From Limnoglobus roseus (GTDB lineage: Bacteria > Planctomycetota > Planctomycetia > Gemmatales > Gemmataceae): 64,000 nt of DNA. Shown piece by piece: positions 54,664 through 62,822 of this stretch. A model generated the notes under the pieces. It ran no database searches, was not told the DNA's origin, and worked only from the letters and a program-made list of their open reading frames with translations. The stretch's first letter is position 1, and the number at the start of each line of letters is the position of its first letter. Both the position numbers and the translations under genes were made by a program. The stretch spans positions 3,844,001 to 3,908,000 of the forward strand of contig NZ_CP042425.1 in assembly GCF_008254045.1 (NCBI RefSeq), read 5' to 3'.

Positions 54664-55466
54664 CGACAGGCTTGGCGGGCAAGGTCGCGCTCATCACCGG
54701 GGCCGCCCACGGACAGGGCCGGGCCGCGGCCCTCGCCTTGGCGAGGGAAGGTGTGTCGGTCGTCGCGCTCGACGTGACGAAGCCGCTGGCCTACCCCGGC
54801 TACGCGACCGGCACCTCGGCCGAACTCGATTCGCTGGTGAGTGAAGTGCAGAAGTTCGGCTCGCAGGCACTGGCCGTGACCGCCGACGTGCGCGACGACG
54901 CGGCGGTCACGCAGGCGGTGGCCGCCGCAGTGGAGCGGTTCGGCCGCATCGACGTGCTGTTCAACAACGCCGGCATCTGCGGGTACGGCCTCGCGCACGA
55001 ACTCTCCGAAGACGCCTGGGACGCGATGCTCGACATCAACCTGAAGGGTGCGTTCCTCGTCACCCGGCGGGTGATCCCGCACCTGATCGCGCGGAAGGCC
55101 GGCGTCATCATCAACAACTCGTCCGTCCTCGGCCTCCGCGGGGCGAACCGGCTGAGCCACTACGTCGCCTCGAAGTGGGGACTCGTCGGCCTGACGAAGT
55201 CGTGGGCGATCGAACTCGCCCCGCACAACGTCCGCGTGGTGTCGATCCACCCGACCGGCGTGAACACGCCGATGCAGGACGGCCTGGCGGCGATGGAAGG
55301 GCTGACGCCGCTGGAGATCGCCGAGCGCTCGGCCGGCAACCTGCTGCCGGTGCCGTGGGTCGAGGCCGACGACGTGGCGAACGCGGTCGTGTTCCTGGCG
55401 TCCGACGCGGCCCGCTTCGTGACCGGGTCGCAGTTCGTCCTCGACGCCGGCCTGCTGACCCGCTGA
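54660..55466 (+). CDS. Short-chain dehydrogenase/reductase, mycofactocin-coupled type
   Basis: The protein has 268 residues. ATG 54660 overlaps the preceding stop (ATGA). Classical SDR motifs are VALITGAAHGQGRAAALALA (nucleotide binding), LFNNAGICG, NNSSVLGLRG and the catalytic Y-x3-K in SHYVASKWGLVGL. After the Asp that binds the ribose (VVALD) there is an insertion (VTKPLAYPGYATGTSAELDS) like that of SDRs coupled to mycofactocin (TIGR03971 type). The C-terminal ELAPHNVRVVSIHPTGVNTP also fits. No mycofactocin synthesis gene is in the window, so the cofactor assignment is tentative. Confidence 0.85.
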   Translation: MTTGLAGKVALITGAAHGQGRAAALALAREGVSVVALDVTKPLAYPGYATGTSAELDSLVSEVQKFGSQALAVTADVRDDAAVTQAVAAAVERFGRIDVLFNNAGICGYGLAHELSEDAWDAMLDINLKGAFLVTRRVIPHLIARKAGVIINNSSVLGLRGANRLSHYVASKWGLVGLTKSWAIELAPHNVRVVSIHPTGVNTPMQDGLAAMEGLTPLEIAERSAGNLLPVPWVEADDVANAVVFLASDAARFVTGSQFVLDAGLLTR

Positions 55467-55550
55467 CCGGGGCGGCGATAAAATGTCCAGGCGACTGTTC
55501 GCGGCGGTCGATGTAGGAGACACGCCTCGCCCCGAGGAGCGGGAAAAGCC

Positions 55551-56912
55551 ATGCTGGACACCATTCTGCACGCCGTCGGCCGCACCCCTCTGGTGAAGCT
55601 CCACCGGGTGACCGCCGGGCTGGCCCCGACCATCGCCGCCAAGGTGGAGGCGATGAACCCCGGCGGCAGTACGAAGGACCGGGTCGCCGTCGCCATGATC
55701 GCCGACGCCGAGAAGGCCGGCCGGCTGCGGCCGGGCGGCACCATCATCGAGGCCACGGCCGGCAACACCGGCGTCGGCCTGGCGATGGCCGCCGCCGTCA
55801 AGGGGTACCGGTGCATCTTCGTCCTGCCCGACAAGATGAGTGCCGAGAAGGTCAGCCTCTTGAAGGCTTACGGGGCCGAGGTCGTCATCACCGCGACGAA
55901 CGTGCCGCCGGACCACCCGGACAGCTACAACGGCGTGGCCGACCGGTTGGCCCGCGAGATCCCCGGCGCGTGGCGGCCGAACCAGTTCACGAACCTGTCG
56001 AACCCCGAAATCCACTACCGCACGACCGGCCCGGAGATCTGGGAGCAGACCGACGGCCGGGTGACGCACGTGGTCGGCGGCGTCGGCACCGGCGGCACGC
56101 TGTCCGGCGTCGGCAAGTACCTGAAGGAGCGGAACCCGGACGTGAAGATGATCGGGGCCGACCCGGAAGGGTCGATCCTGTCCGGCGGAGCCCCGCACGG
56201 GTGGAAGGTCGAGGGCATCGGCGAGGACTTCGTGCCGAAGACCTTCAACAGTCAGCTCGTCGACGACTGGGTTCGCGTCGGCGACGCCGAGAGCTTCCAC
56301 ACGGCCCGCGAAGTCGCCCGCCGAGAAGGCATCCTCGTCGGCGGGTCGTGCGGCACGGCCCTGGCCGCCGCCCTGCGGTACGCCCGCCGGCTGACCGCGA
56401 GCGATCTCGTCGTGGTGCTGTGCCCCGACACCGGCCGCAACTACCTGAGCAAGGTGTACGACGACGCCTGGCTGGCCGCCAACGGCCTAGAGTGGCTGCC
56501 CGAGGCCCGGCACACGGTTGGCGACCTGCTGCACAGCCGCGGCGAGCGGCCGCTGTTCACGATCGGCCCGGACGCGACGGCGGCCGAGGCCATCGACATC
56601 CTGAGCACCGCCGGCATCTCGCAACTGCCCGTGCTGGACGGCGGCAAGCCGGTCGGCAGCGTGCAGGAAGTGACCCTCGCCCGCATCCTCCACGACCACC
56701 GCGACCCGGCCGCGGTGACGGTCGGCGAGATCATGGCCCGGCCGCTGCCGCAACTCGACGTGAGCACCCACATCGACGAGGCGTACCGGCTGCTGTTGTC
56801 CGGCAACACCGGCGTGCTGGCGACGAGCGACGGCGAGGTCCTGGGCATCGTCACCCGCATCGACCTGATCGACTACTGGTCGCCCTCGAAGGTCGCGGCC
56901 GGCGCACCGTAG
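55551..56912 (+). CDS. Cystathionine beta-synthase with C-terminal CBS domains
   Basis: The protein has 453 residues and starts at ATG 55551. The PLP fold-type II catalytic part reads VGRTPLVKLHRVTAGLAPTI, the Schiff-base Lys in NPGGSTKDRVAVAMI (about residue 42), the phosphate-binding GVGTGGTLSGVGKYLK and the C-terminal GSCGTALAAALR. Two CBS domains follow from about 330 (PLFTIGPDATAAEAIDILST, MARPLPQLDVSTHIDEAYRL). It condenses homocysteine with serine to cystathionine. The next gene encodes the matching gamma-lyase-type enzyme, together the reverse transsulfuration route to cysteine. Its stop codon lies inside the left arm of an inverted repeat. Confidence 0.9.
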   Translation: MLDTILHAVGRTPLVKLHRVTAGLAPTIAAKVEAMNPGGSTKDRVAVAMIADAEKAGRLRPGGTIIEATAGNTGVGLAMAAAVKGYRCIFVLPDKMSAEKVSLLKAYGAEVVITATNVPPDHPDSYNGVADRLAREIPGAWRPNQFTNLSNPEIHYRTTGPEIWEQTDGRVTHVVGGVGTGGTLSGVGKYLKERNPDVKMIGADPEGSILSGGAPHGWKVEGIGEDFVPKTFNSQLVDDWVRVGDAESFHTAREVARREGILVGGSCGTALAAALRYARRLTASDLVVVLCPDTGRNYLSKVYDDAWLAANGLEWLPEARHTVGDLLHSRGERPLFTIGPDATAAEAIDILSTAGISQLPVLDGGKPVGSVQEVTLARILHDHRDPAAVTVGEIMARPLPQLDVSTHIDEAYRLLLSGNTGVLATSDGEVLGIVTRIDLIDYWSPSKVAAGAP

Positions 56913-57014
56913 CCGCAGGCTTTAGCCTGCGAGAGCCTTCCCCCCGCGAACGCTTCGGTGCCGGGCGATGGGCTTCGCGGGAGGAACGCTCCGCAGGCTA
57001 AAGCCTGCGGCTAC
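56909..57014. repeat. REP-like element with perfect 23-bp inverted arms
   Basis: Arms at 56909-56931 and 56992-57014 are perfect reverse complements (left arm starts GTAGCCGCAGGCTTTAGCC). Each arm is itself partly palindromic (GCAGGCT-TTAGCCTGC). The 60-bp centre is GC-rich. I recall intergenic repeats of this form (GCAGGCTAAAGCCTGC) in several planctomycetes. It lies between two transsulfuration genes and could fold into a large hairpin in a shared transcript, possibly acting as terminator or stabiliser. Confidence 0.7.
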
Positions 57015-57045
57015 AGTCCGAACCCCTCGCCCGCGGAGTTGCCGC

Positions 57046-58215
57046 ATGAGTTCCGACCACGCCGCCCACGGGTTCAGCACCCGCGCCATCCACGCTGGGC
57101 AGCCCGCCGACCCGGCCACCGGGGCGACGGTCGTGCCCATCTCGGTGAGCTCCACGTTCACCCAGGCCGCCCCCGGTGAGCACAAGGGGTACGAGTACGC
57201 CCGCAGCGGCAACCCGACGCGGGCCGCCCTCGAAGCGTGCCTGGCCGCCCTCGAAGGCGGCGACCGCGGGCTGGCGTTCGCGTCCGGCCTGGCCGCCACC
57301 ACGGCCGTCTTCCAGGCTCTACTCAAGCCGGGCGACGAGGTCGTCGCGGCCGCCGACCTGTACGGCGGCACCTTCCGACTGCTGGAGCGGGTGTTCAAGC
57401 CCTGGGGCATCACCGCGAAGTACACCGACGACGCCTCGCCCGCCGGGTTCGCCGCGCTCGTCGGGCCGAAGACAAAGATGGTCTGGATTGAGACGCCGAC
57501 CAACCCGCTGTTGCAAATCCTCGACATCGCCGCCATCGCGGCCGTGGCGAACACGGCCGGTGCCGTGTTCGTCGTGGACAACACGTTCGCCTCGCCGTAC
57601 CTGCAGCAACCGCTCCCGCTCGGGGCCGATGTCGTCGTCCACAGCACGACGAAGTACCTCGGCGGCCACTCGGACGTGATCGGCGGGGCGGTGATCGGCC
57701 GCCAGGAGTTGCTCGACCCGATCCAGTTCTTCCAGAACGCGGCCGGGGCGGTGCCGGGGCCGTTCGACTGCTACCTGACGCTGCGGGGGATCAAGACGCT
57801 GGCCGTGCGGATGGACCGGCACTCGGCGAACGCCGCCGAGCTGGCCGCCTGGCTGACGCAACAACCGCAAGTGGCGAAGGTGTACTACCCCGGCCTGCCG
57901 TCGCACCCCGGCCACGCCGTCGCGGCCCGGCAGATGAAGGCGTTCGGCGGCATGATCTCGCTGCAACTGCACGGCGGGGCCGACGCCGCCCGACAGTTCC
58001 TCACCCGCACGAAGTTGTTCAGCCTGGCCGAGAGCCTGGGCGGCGTCGAGTCGCTGGTCAACCACCCGGCCACGATGACCCACGCGAGCATCCCGAAGGC
58101 CGTCCGCGAGGCCCGCGGCGTGGACGACGGCCTCATCCGCCTGAGCGTCGGCATCGAGGATGTCGCCGACCTGCGGGACGACTTGGAAGTGGCTCTGAGT
58201 GCAGAAACCATCTAA
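57046..58215 (+). CDS. Cystathionine gamma-lyase/synthase-family PLP enzyme
   Basis: The protein has 389 residues and starts at ATG 57046. It belongs to the Cys/Met metabolism PLP enzymes: HGFSTRAIHAGQPADPATGA, VSSTFTQAAPGEHKGYEYAR, GLAFASGLAATTAVFQALLK, DNTFASPYLQQPLPLGADVV, the PLP Lys in HSTTKYLGGHSDVIGGAVIG and the C-terminal GGVESLVNHPATMTHASIPK. Length and motifs fit cystathionine gamma-lyase; gamma-synthase cannot be excluded from sequence. The position after cystathionine beta-synthase favours the lyase, giving cysteine from cystathionine. It is separated from CBS only by the REP-like repeat. Confidence 0.9.
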   Translation: MSSDHAAHGFSTRAIHAGQPADPATGATVVPISVSSTFTQAAPGEHKGYEYARSGNPTRAALEACLAALEGGDRGLAFASGLAATTAVFQALLKPGDEVVAAADLYGGTFRLLERVFKPWGITAKYTDDASPAGFAALVGPKTKMVWIETPTNPLLQILDIAAIAAVANTAGAVFVVDNTFASPYLQQPLPLGADVVVHSTTKYLGGHSDVIGGAVIGRQELLDPIQFFQNAAGAVPGPFDCYLTLRGIKTLAVRMDRHSANAAELAAWLTQQPQVAKVYYPGLPSHPGHAVAARQMKAFGGMISLQLHGGADAARQFLTRTKLFSLAESLGGVESLVNHPATMTHASIPKAVREARGVDDGLIRLSVGIEDVADLRDDLEVALSAETI

Positions 58216-58601
58216 TAGATCACAGTATCAGTTCACATTTGACGTATTCTACTCCGTTAAGTCATTTCACGTCTGATAGTATGCAGTCATCTGAAATGTC
58301 GATTTTGTAATACCATACCTATCAATAATTTACATCGATAACAGGAACTCTTCCCGCTAATCGATTTGACGGAGTAGCCAGACGAACAGGGCAAGATTCG
58401 AGAATATTTCTTGCAATAAATCATCTTGTTTGTCATGTTGGTGCTTTAACAAGAATTGTGTTCTACTCAAGAACGCATCCGCTGATTTTGCTCGCCTGTT
58501 GGAGGACTATGACCGTGAGGCGCGTCCGAACGGGGCTGAGTCGAACCGTGTGACCGCAAGCATTCCAAACAACTGAACTGGTTTTCTGGAGGATCATCAA
58601 C
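58216..58601 (+). other. AT-rich intergenic region
   Basis: These 386 bp are strikingly AT-rich in the first 270 bases compared with everything around and show stops in all frames. No gene is seen. The region contains many short T and A runs and could hold a promoter for the DUF1549 gene (GGAGG at about 58590) or foreign DNA. Its right end is at the ATG 58602. Confidence 0.5.
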
Positions 58602-59715
58602 ATGTCGAGTAGTCATTTCCGCCCCGTGTTCTCGCTGGTAGTCGCCCTCGCGATCGCGGCGGTGGGGCGGTCGGCCGAACCCGACGCGGGCAAGCTCGAA
58701 TTCTTCGAGAAGAAAATTCGCCCGCTCTTGGTCGGGCATTGCAACGCCTGCCACTCGGCCGACACGAAGCCGGCCGGCGGGTTGCGGGTCGATGACCGCA
58801 ACGGCCTGTTGACCGGCGGCAACGCGGGCGCGGCCGTTGTCCCCGGCAAGCCGGCCGACAGCCTGCTGTTGAAGCGGGTGGCCAAGGAGGCCAAGCGCCG
58901 CATGCCGACGGAAGGCGAGCATCTCTCCGACGAACAGATCGCGGACCTGACGACCTGGATCAAGGACGGGGCGGTGTGGCCGGCGGTCAAGCTGCCCGCG
59001 TCGTTCGGCAAGCAGAAGGAGAAGTACGAGGAACTGCGGAAGGACCACTGGGCGTGGCAGCCGCTCCAGGAGCCGAAGGCCCCGGCCGTGAAGGACGCGG
59101 CGTGGGCGAAAGACGACGTCGACCGCTTCCTGCTCGCGAAGCTCGAGGCGCAGAAGCTGGCGCCGGTCGCCGACGCGGACAAGGTCACGCTCATCCGCCG
59201 CGTCACGTTCGACCTGACCGGCCTGCCGCCGACGCCGGCCGACGTCGACGCCTTCGTGAAGGACGACTCGAAGGACGCCTTCGCCAAGGTCGTCGATCGG
59301 TTGCTCGCGTCGCCGCAGTTCGGCGAGCGGTGGGGCCGGCACTGGCTCGACGTGGCCCGGTACGGCGAGTCGACCGGCCCGAGCCGGAACATCCCGTACC
59401 CGCACGCCTGGAAGTACCGCGACTACGTCATCGACAGCGTGAACGCCGACGTCCCGTACGACCGGTTCATTCGTGAGCAGGTCGCCGGCGACCTGCTCCC
59501 ATCGACGAACGACGAGGAGGCCAACCGGCAGAAGATCGCGACCGGGTTCCTCGCCCTCGGCGTGAAGGACGTGAACCAGCGGTTCAAGGTCCGGTTCGTC
59601 ATGGACAACGTGGACGAGCAGATCGACGCCGTCACCCGGTCCGTCCTCGGGTTGACCGTCAGTTGCGCCCGGTGCCACGACCACAAGTTCGACCCCGTCC
59701 CGCAGGCCGACGTAA
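58602..59715 (+). pseudogene. DUF1549 (PSD1-type) planctomycete cytochrome, 3'-truncated
   Basis: From ATG 58602 behind GGAGG the protein begins with a signal peptide (FRPVFSLVVALAIAAVGRSA). It then has a PSCyt1 haem domain with CNACH in LLVGHCNACHSADTKPAGGL, RRMPTEGEHLSDEQIADLTT, and the DUF1549 domain (DDVDRFLLAKLEAQKLAPVA, FDLTGLPPTPADVDAFV, WGRHWLDVARYGES, SCARCHDHKFDPVPQ). Homology stops at about 59712; the DUF1553 half (some 400-500 residues) is absent and replaced by antisense EgtD sequence. About 370 codons of a gene usually over 800 remain. Confidence 0.87.
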
Positions 59716-60512
59716 ACGGCCTGGTCGCTGCAACTGACAAGGTGCATTTCGATCCTCCCGAACGCGACGTCGTACACGGCCCGGTGGGCGAACTGGCCGA
59801 GGTCGAAGTCCGCGTCGAGGTCGCGAATCATCCGGGCCAGGATGTTGCGGTTGAACGCGGCCGTGCCCCCCCCGCCGGTCGTTGTACGCGGCCTCAAAGA
59901 CCCGCGGGTCTTTTTGCAAGTCGACGCCGAGCAGGAGTCCGCCGCCGCGGCGGCACAGGGCCGCCGTCCGCCGCAGCAAGACGATCGCCTCCTTCGGGGT
60001 GAAGTTGCCGAGCGTCGAGCCGGGGAAGTAGACCACCCGGCGGGCGGGTGGCGTTCGGCACGCGGGAAGGCCCAGCGGCCGGGTGAAGTCGGCGCACACT
60101 GGCAGTACCTCGACGTCCGGGTATTCCAAGGCCATGGCATTGGCCGAGCGGCGCAGGTGCTCGCCCGAGACGTCGACGGGGACGTAACCGGCCGGGTCTC
60201 GCAAGTGGTCGAGCAGGAACCGAGTCTTGACGCTGCTGCCGCTGCCGAACTCGATGAGAAGGCAACGCGGTCCCGGCAGCCCGGCAATCTCCGCGGCGTG
60301 CCGCTTCATGACGCCGATCTCGGTGCGCGTCGGGTAGTACTCGTCTAACGTCGTGATTTCATCGAACAGCGCCGACCCGTTCTCGTCGTAGAAGTACTTG
60401 CAAGACAGTTCCTTCCTCGGCGCTCCCAAGCCGCGGAGCACGTCCGCGAGGAATTGGCCCACCGGCGCCTTGACGGCGGGGGTGTGGACCGTTGTCGGAC
60501 GGCGTCGATCAT
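59715..60512 (-). pseudogene. egtD: EgtD, L-histidine N-alpha-methyltransferase, frameshifted and truncated
   Basis: The start ATG 60512 overlaps the egtB stop (ATGA). Homology is to DUF2260 methyltransferases: FYDENGSALFDEITTLDEYY, PTRTEIGVMKRHAAEIAG, the SAM site LLIEFGSGSSVKTRFLLDHL, VPVDVSGEHLRRSANAMALE, VVYFPGSTLGNFTPKEA and GLLLGVDLQKDPRVFEAAYN. A shift lies near 60475 and another in a C8 run near 59870, after which FNRNILARMIRDLDADFDLG and FGRIEMHLVS follow in another frame. About 70 C-terminal residues are missing at the junction with the DUF1549 gene. The first step of ergothioneine synthesis is therefore lost. Confidence 0.87.
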
Positions 60513-61545
60513 ACGAGATCCTTGGCAAGGCGGATGCCGCTGAACTGCCAGCGGGCGTCCGGGGGGGAAGAAATTGCGGTAGGTGAGGCGGGTGTGGCCA
60601 CGGGGCGTGACACAGGACGCGCCGCGCAGAACGAACTGGTTGCACATGAACTTGCCGTTGTACTCGCCCAAGGCGCCCGTAAGAGGGGCGTAGCCGGGGT
60701 AGCCGGCGTAGGGACTCGCCGTCCACTGCCACACGTCGCCGTAAAGCTGGTAGATCGGTCCGGGGTCGTCCGCAGCGGTTGTCGCCGCGGGGTGAAAGCG
60801 GCCGGCTTCCAGAAAGTGCCCCCCGAGTGGCACGTCGGAGGAGGCGATTTCCCACTCCGCCTCGGTCGGCAGTCGGGCTCCGGCCCAACGTGCGAACGCA
60901 TCGGCCTCGTAATAACTGACGTGACAAACTGGCTCAGACGGACAGAGGAGGCGCGGACCCGCGAGCGTGGTCATGGACCACTCCCCGTTTTCTTCCGTCC
61001 AGTACAGCGGGGCCTCCCACCCCTGAACCTGCCGGGCGGCCCACCCGTCGGACAACCAAAACTCCGGCCGGTCGTACCCACCGTCGGCGACGAAGCCCTG
61101 GTACTCGGCGTTGGTCGCCAGCCGGCTTGCGAGCTGAAATCCGTGCAACCAGGTCTGATGGCGCGGCAACTCGTTGTCAAACGCGAAGCCGCTCCCGTCG
61201 TGCCCGATCGAGGCGAGGCGCGGGGGGAACGTCAACCAGGCGCGACGAGGGGGCACGGCAGCCTCGGACACCGCCTCTCGGTAGACGGGGTGAAGGGGGT
61301 TGGCGGCCCAGGCGTGCTTGAGGTTGGTGAGGATCAACTCCTGGTGTTGCTGTTCGTGGTGGATTCCCAGCACGACCGCCGGCTCGGCTCGGTCCAGGGT
61401 GCGGGAATCGGACGCCCGGAGGAGTCGATCCATGTGCTTGTCGACGTACGCGCGGTAGCCGAACACGTCCACCGCCGTCGGGCGGGACAACAGCCCCGCT
61501 GGGAGCGCGGCCAGCGCGGCCCCATGCTCTGGTAGTACGAGTTAA
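60509..61545 (-). pseudogene. egtB: EgtB, ergothioneine sulfoxide synthase, frameshifted and 5'-truncated
   Basis: The remnant begins with LFNSYYQSMGPRWPRSQRG, shifts frame near 61500, and continues with the DinB-like iron site AVVLGIHHEQQHQELILTNL. The C-terminal FGE-sulfatase domain (LPRHQTWLHGFQLASRLATN, VCHVSYYEADAFARWAGARL, YGDVWQWTASPYAGYPGYAP, FMCNQFVLRGASCVTPRGHT) follows. Another shift in a C7 run near 60560 precedes the normal end (DARWQFSGIRLAKDLV). The N-terminal third is missing at 61545, close to the IS1595 transposase. It formed an operon with egtD. Confidence 0.88.
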
Positions 61546-61596
61546 AAAGGCAACAATATACTTGGCGCACAGGGCTGGCTGGACAAGAATTCGTGT

Positions 61597-62573
61597 ATGG
61601 ACACGAACAACAACGACACGACCCCAGAAAAATTGGTTCAGGCCATCCGGTACTTCGCCGACCCGGACACCTGTTTGAACTACCTCACGCCGATTCGATG
61701 GCCGAACGGCATCACCTGTCCGCACTGCGGTTCGACCGAACACGCCTTCATCGCGAGCCGCCGCATCTGGCGGTGCAAGGGCCAGTGCAAGAAGCAGTTC
61801 AGCATCAAAATCGGGACAGTGATGGAAGATAGCCCGCTCGGCCTCGATAAGTGGCTGACGGCCATCTGGTTGATTGGGAACGCGAAGAACGGAGTCAGTT
61901 CATGGGAACTGCACCGGGCACTCGGCATCACGCAAAAGTCGGCGTGGTTCCTGTTGCACCGCATCCGACTAGCCATGCAAAACGGTTCGCTGGAGAAGTT
62001 GAGCGGCGAAGTGGAAGTCAATGAAACTTTCATCGGCGGGAAGGCCCGCAACATGCGCGCAGATAAGCGGGCCGAGAAGATTCACGGTCGCGGGGCGGTG
62101 GGCAAGGCTATCGTCATGGGCGTGCTGGAACGCAACGGCGAAGTGCGAACGACGGTCACTCCGGGCACCCAACGCGGCACGTTGCACGCTGAAGTGAGGG
62201 AGAACGTCGAAGTGGGTTCGCTCGTCTGCACCGACGCTCACGCGGGGTATATCGGTTTGAACCCGGACTACGTTCACGAGGCGGTCGATCACGCCCGCGA
62301 GTACGTCCGAGGGAACGCCCACACGAACGGGTTGGAGAATTACTGGTCGTTGCTCAAGCGGAGCACAAGGGGACGTATGTGAGCGTCGAACCGTTCCACC
62401 TGTTCCGCTGCTTGGACGAACAGGCGTTCCGGTACAACAACCGGAAGCATTGTGACGAAGCGAAGACGAACGGCGAGCGGTTCACGGAACTACTCGGGGC
62501 CATCGGCGGGAAGCGGCTGACCTACAGCCACCTGACGGGCAAAGATCGACCGGAGTTGCCCCCTGTCGAGTAA
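61597..62573 (+). pseudogene. IS1595-family transposase with a C-terminal frameshift
   Basis: From ATG 61597 the protein has the zinc ribbon (NGITCPHCGSTEHAFIASRR, WRCKGQCKKQFSIKIGTVME), the DDE_Tnp_IS1595 domain (GEVEVNETFIGGKARNM, VCTDAHAGYIGLNPDYVHEA, NAHTNGLENYWSLLKRS). A single-base loss near 62365 ends the frame at 62382; the usual tail (GTYVSVEPFHLFRCLDEQAF, RYNNRKHCDEAKTNGERFTE) continues in another frame to 62573. The first acidic residue position reads Asn-Glu (VNETFIGG) as in many family members. The insertion appears to have removed the 5' end of egtB. I could not define the inverted repeats. Confidence 0.85.
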
Positions 62574-62611
62574 ACGACAGGGTCGGGGGAAGCGGAAGAA
62601 AAAATTCGCTA

Positions 62612-62821
62612 CTACGAAGTAGTGGCTTGCCGCATCGGGCGGAAGTTGTGCCTCATGGATTGAAGTATCTTCACACCGAACTCGGTCGGTACGAACCCCG
62701 CCCCGTCGCACTCCGGGCACATATAGCGGCGACTGTAACAGTCATCCGATCCACGCTGGCCCCGACAAGTTTCGCATGGGCGTTCTAGCTCAGGGATTTG
62801 GTCTTGTATGTCGCTACTCAT
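62612..62821 (-). CDS. Small protein with DnaJ-like zinc-finger motifs
   Basis: The protein has 69 residues from ATG 62821, which has GAGG ten bases upstream and lies one base after the stop of the upstream gene. In-frame ATG 62836 and TTG 62851 are alternatives that would overlap it. The core reads RPCETCRGQRGSDDCYSRRY, then MCPECDGAGFVPT: two CxxCxG knuckles with an extra Cys, as in the zinc domain of DnaJ or of small rubredoxin-like adaptors. No catalytic domain is present. It is probably translated together with the 343-residue protein. Confidence 0.62.
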   Translation of the reverse strand: MSSDIQDQIPELERPCETCRGQRGSDDCYSRRYMCPECDGAGFVPTEFGVKILQSMRHNFRPMRQATTS

Positions 62822-62822
62822 C

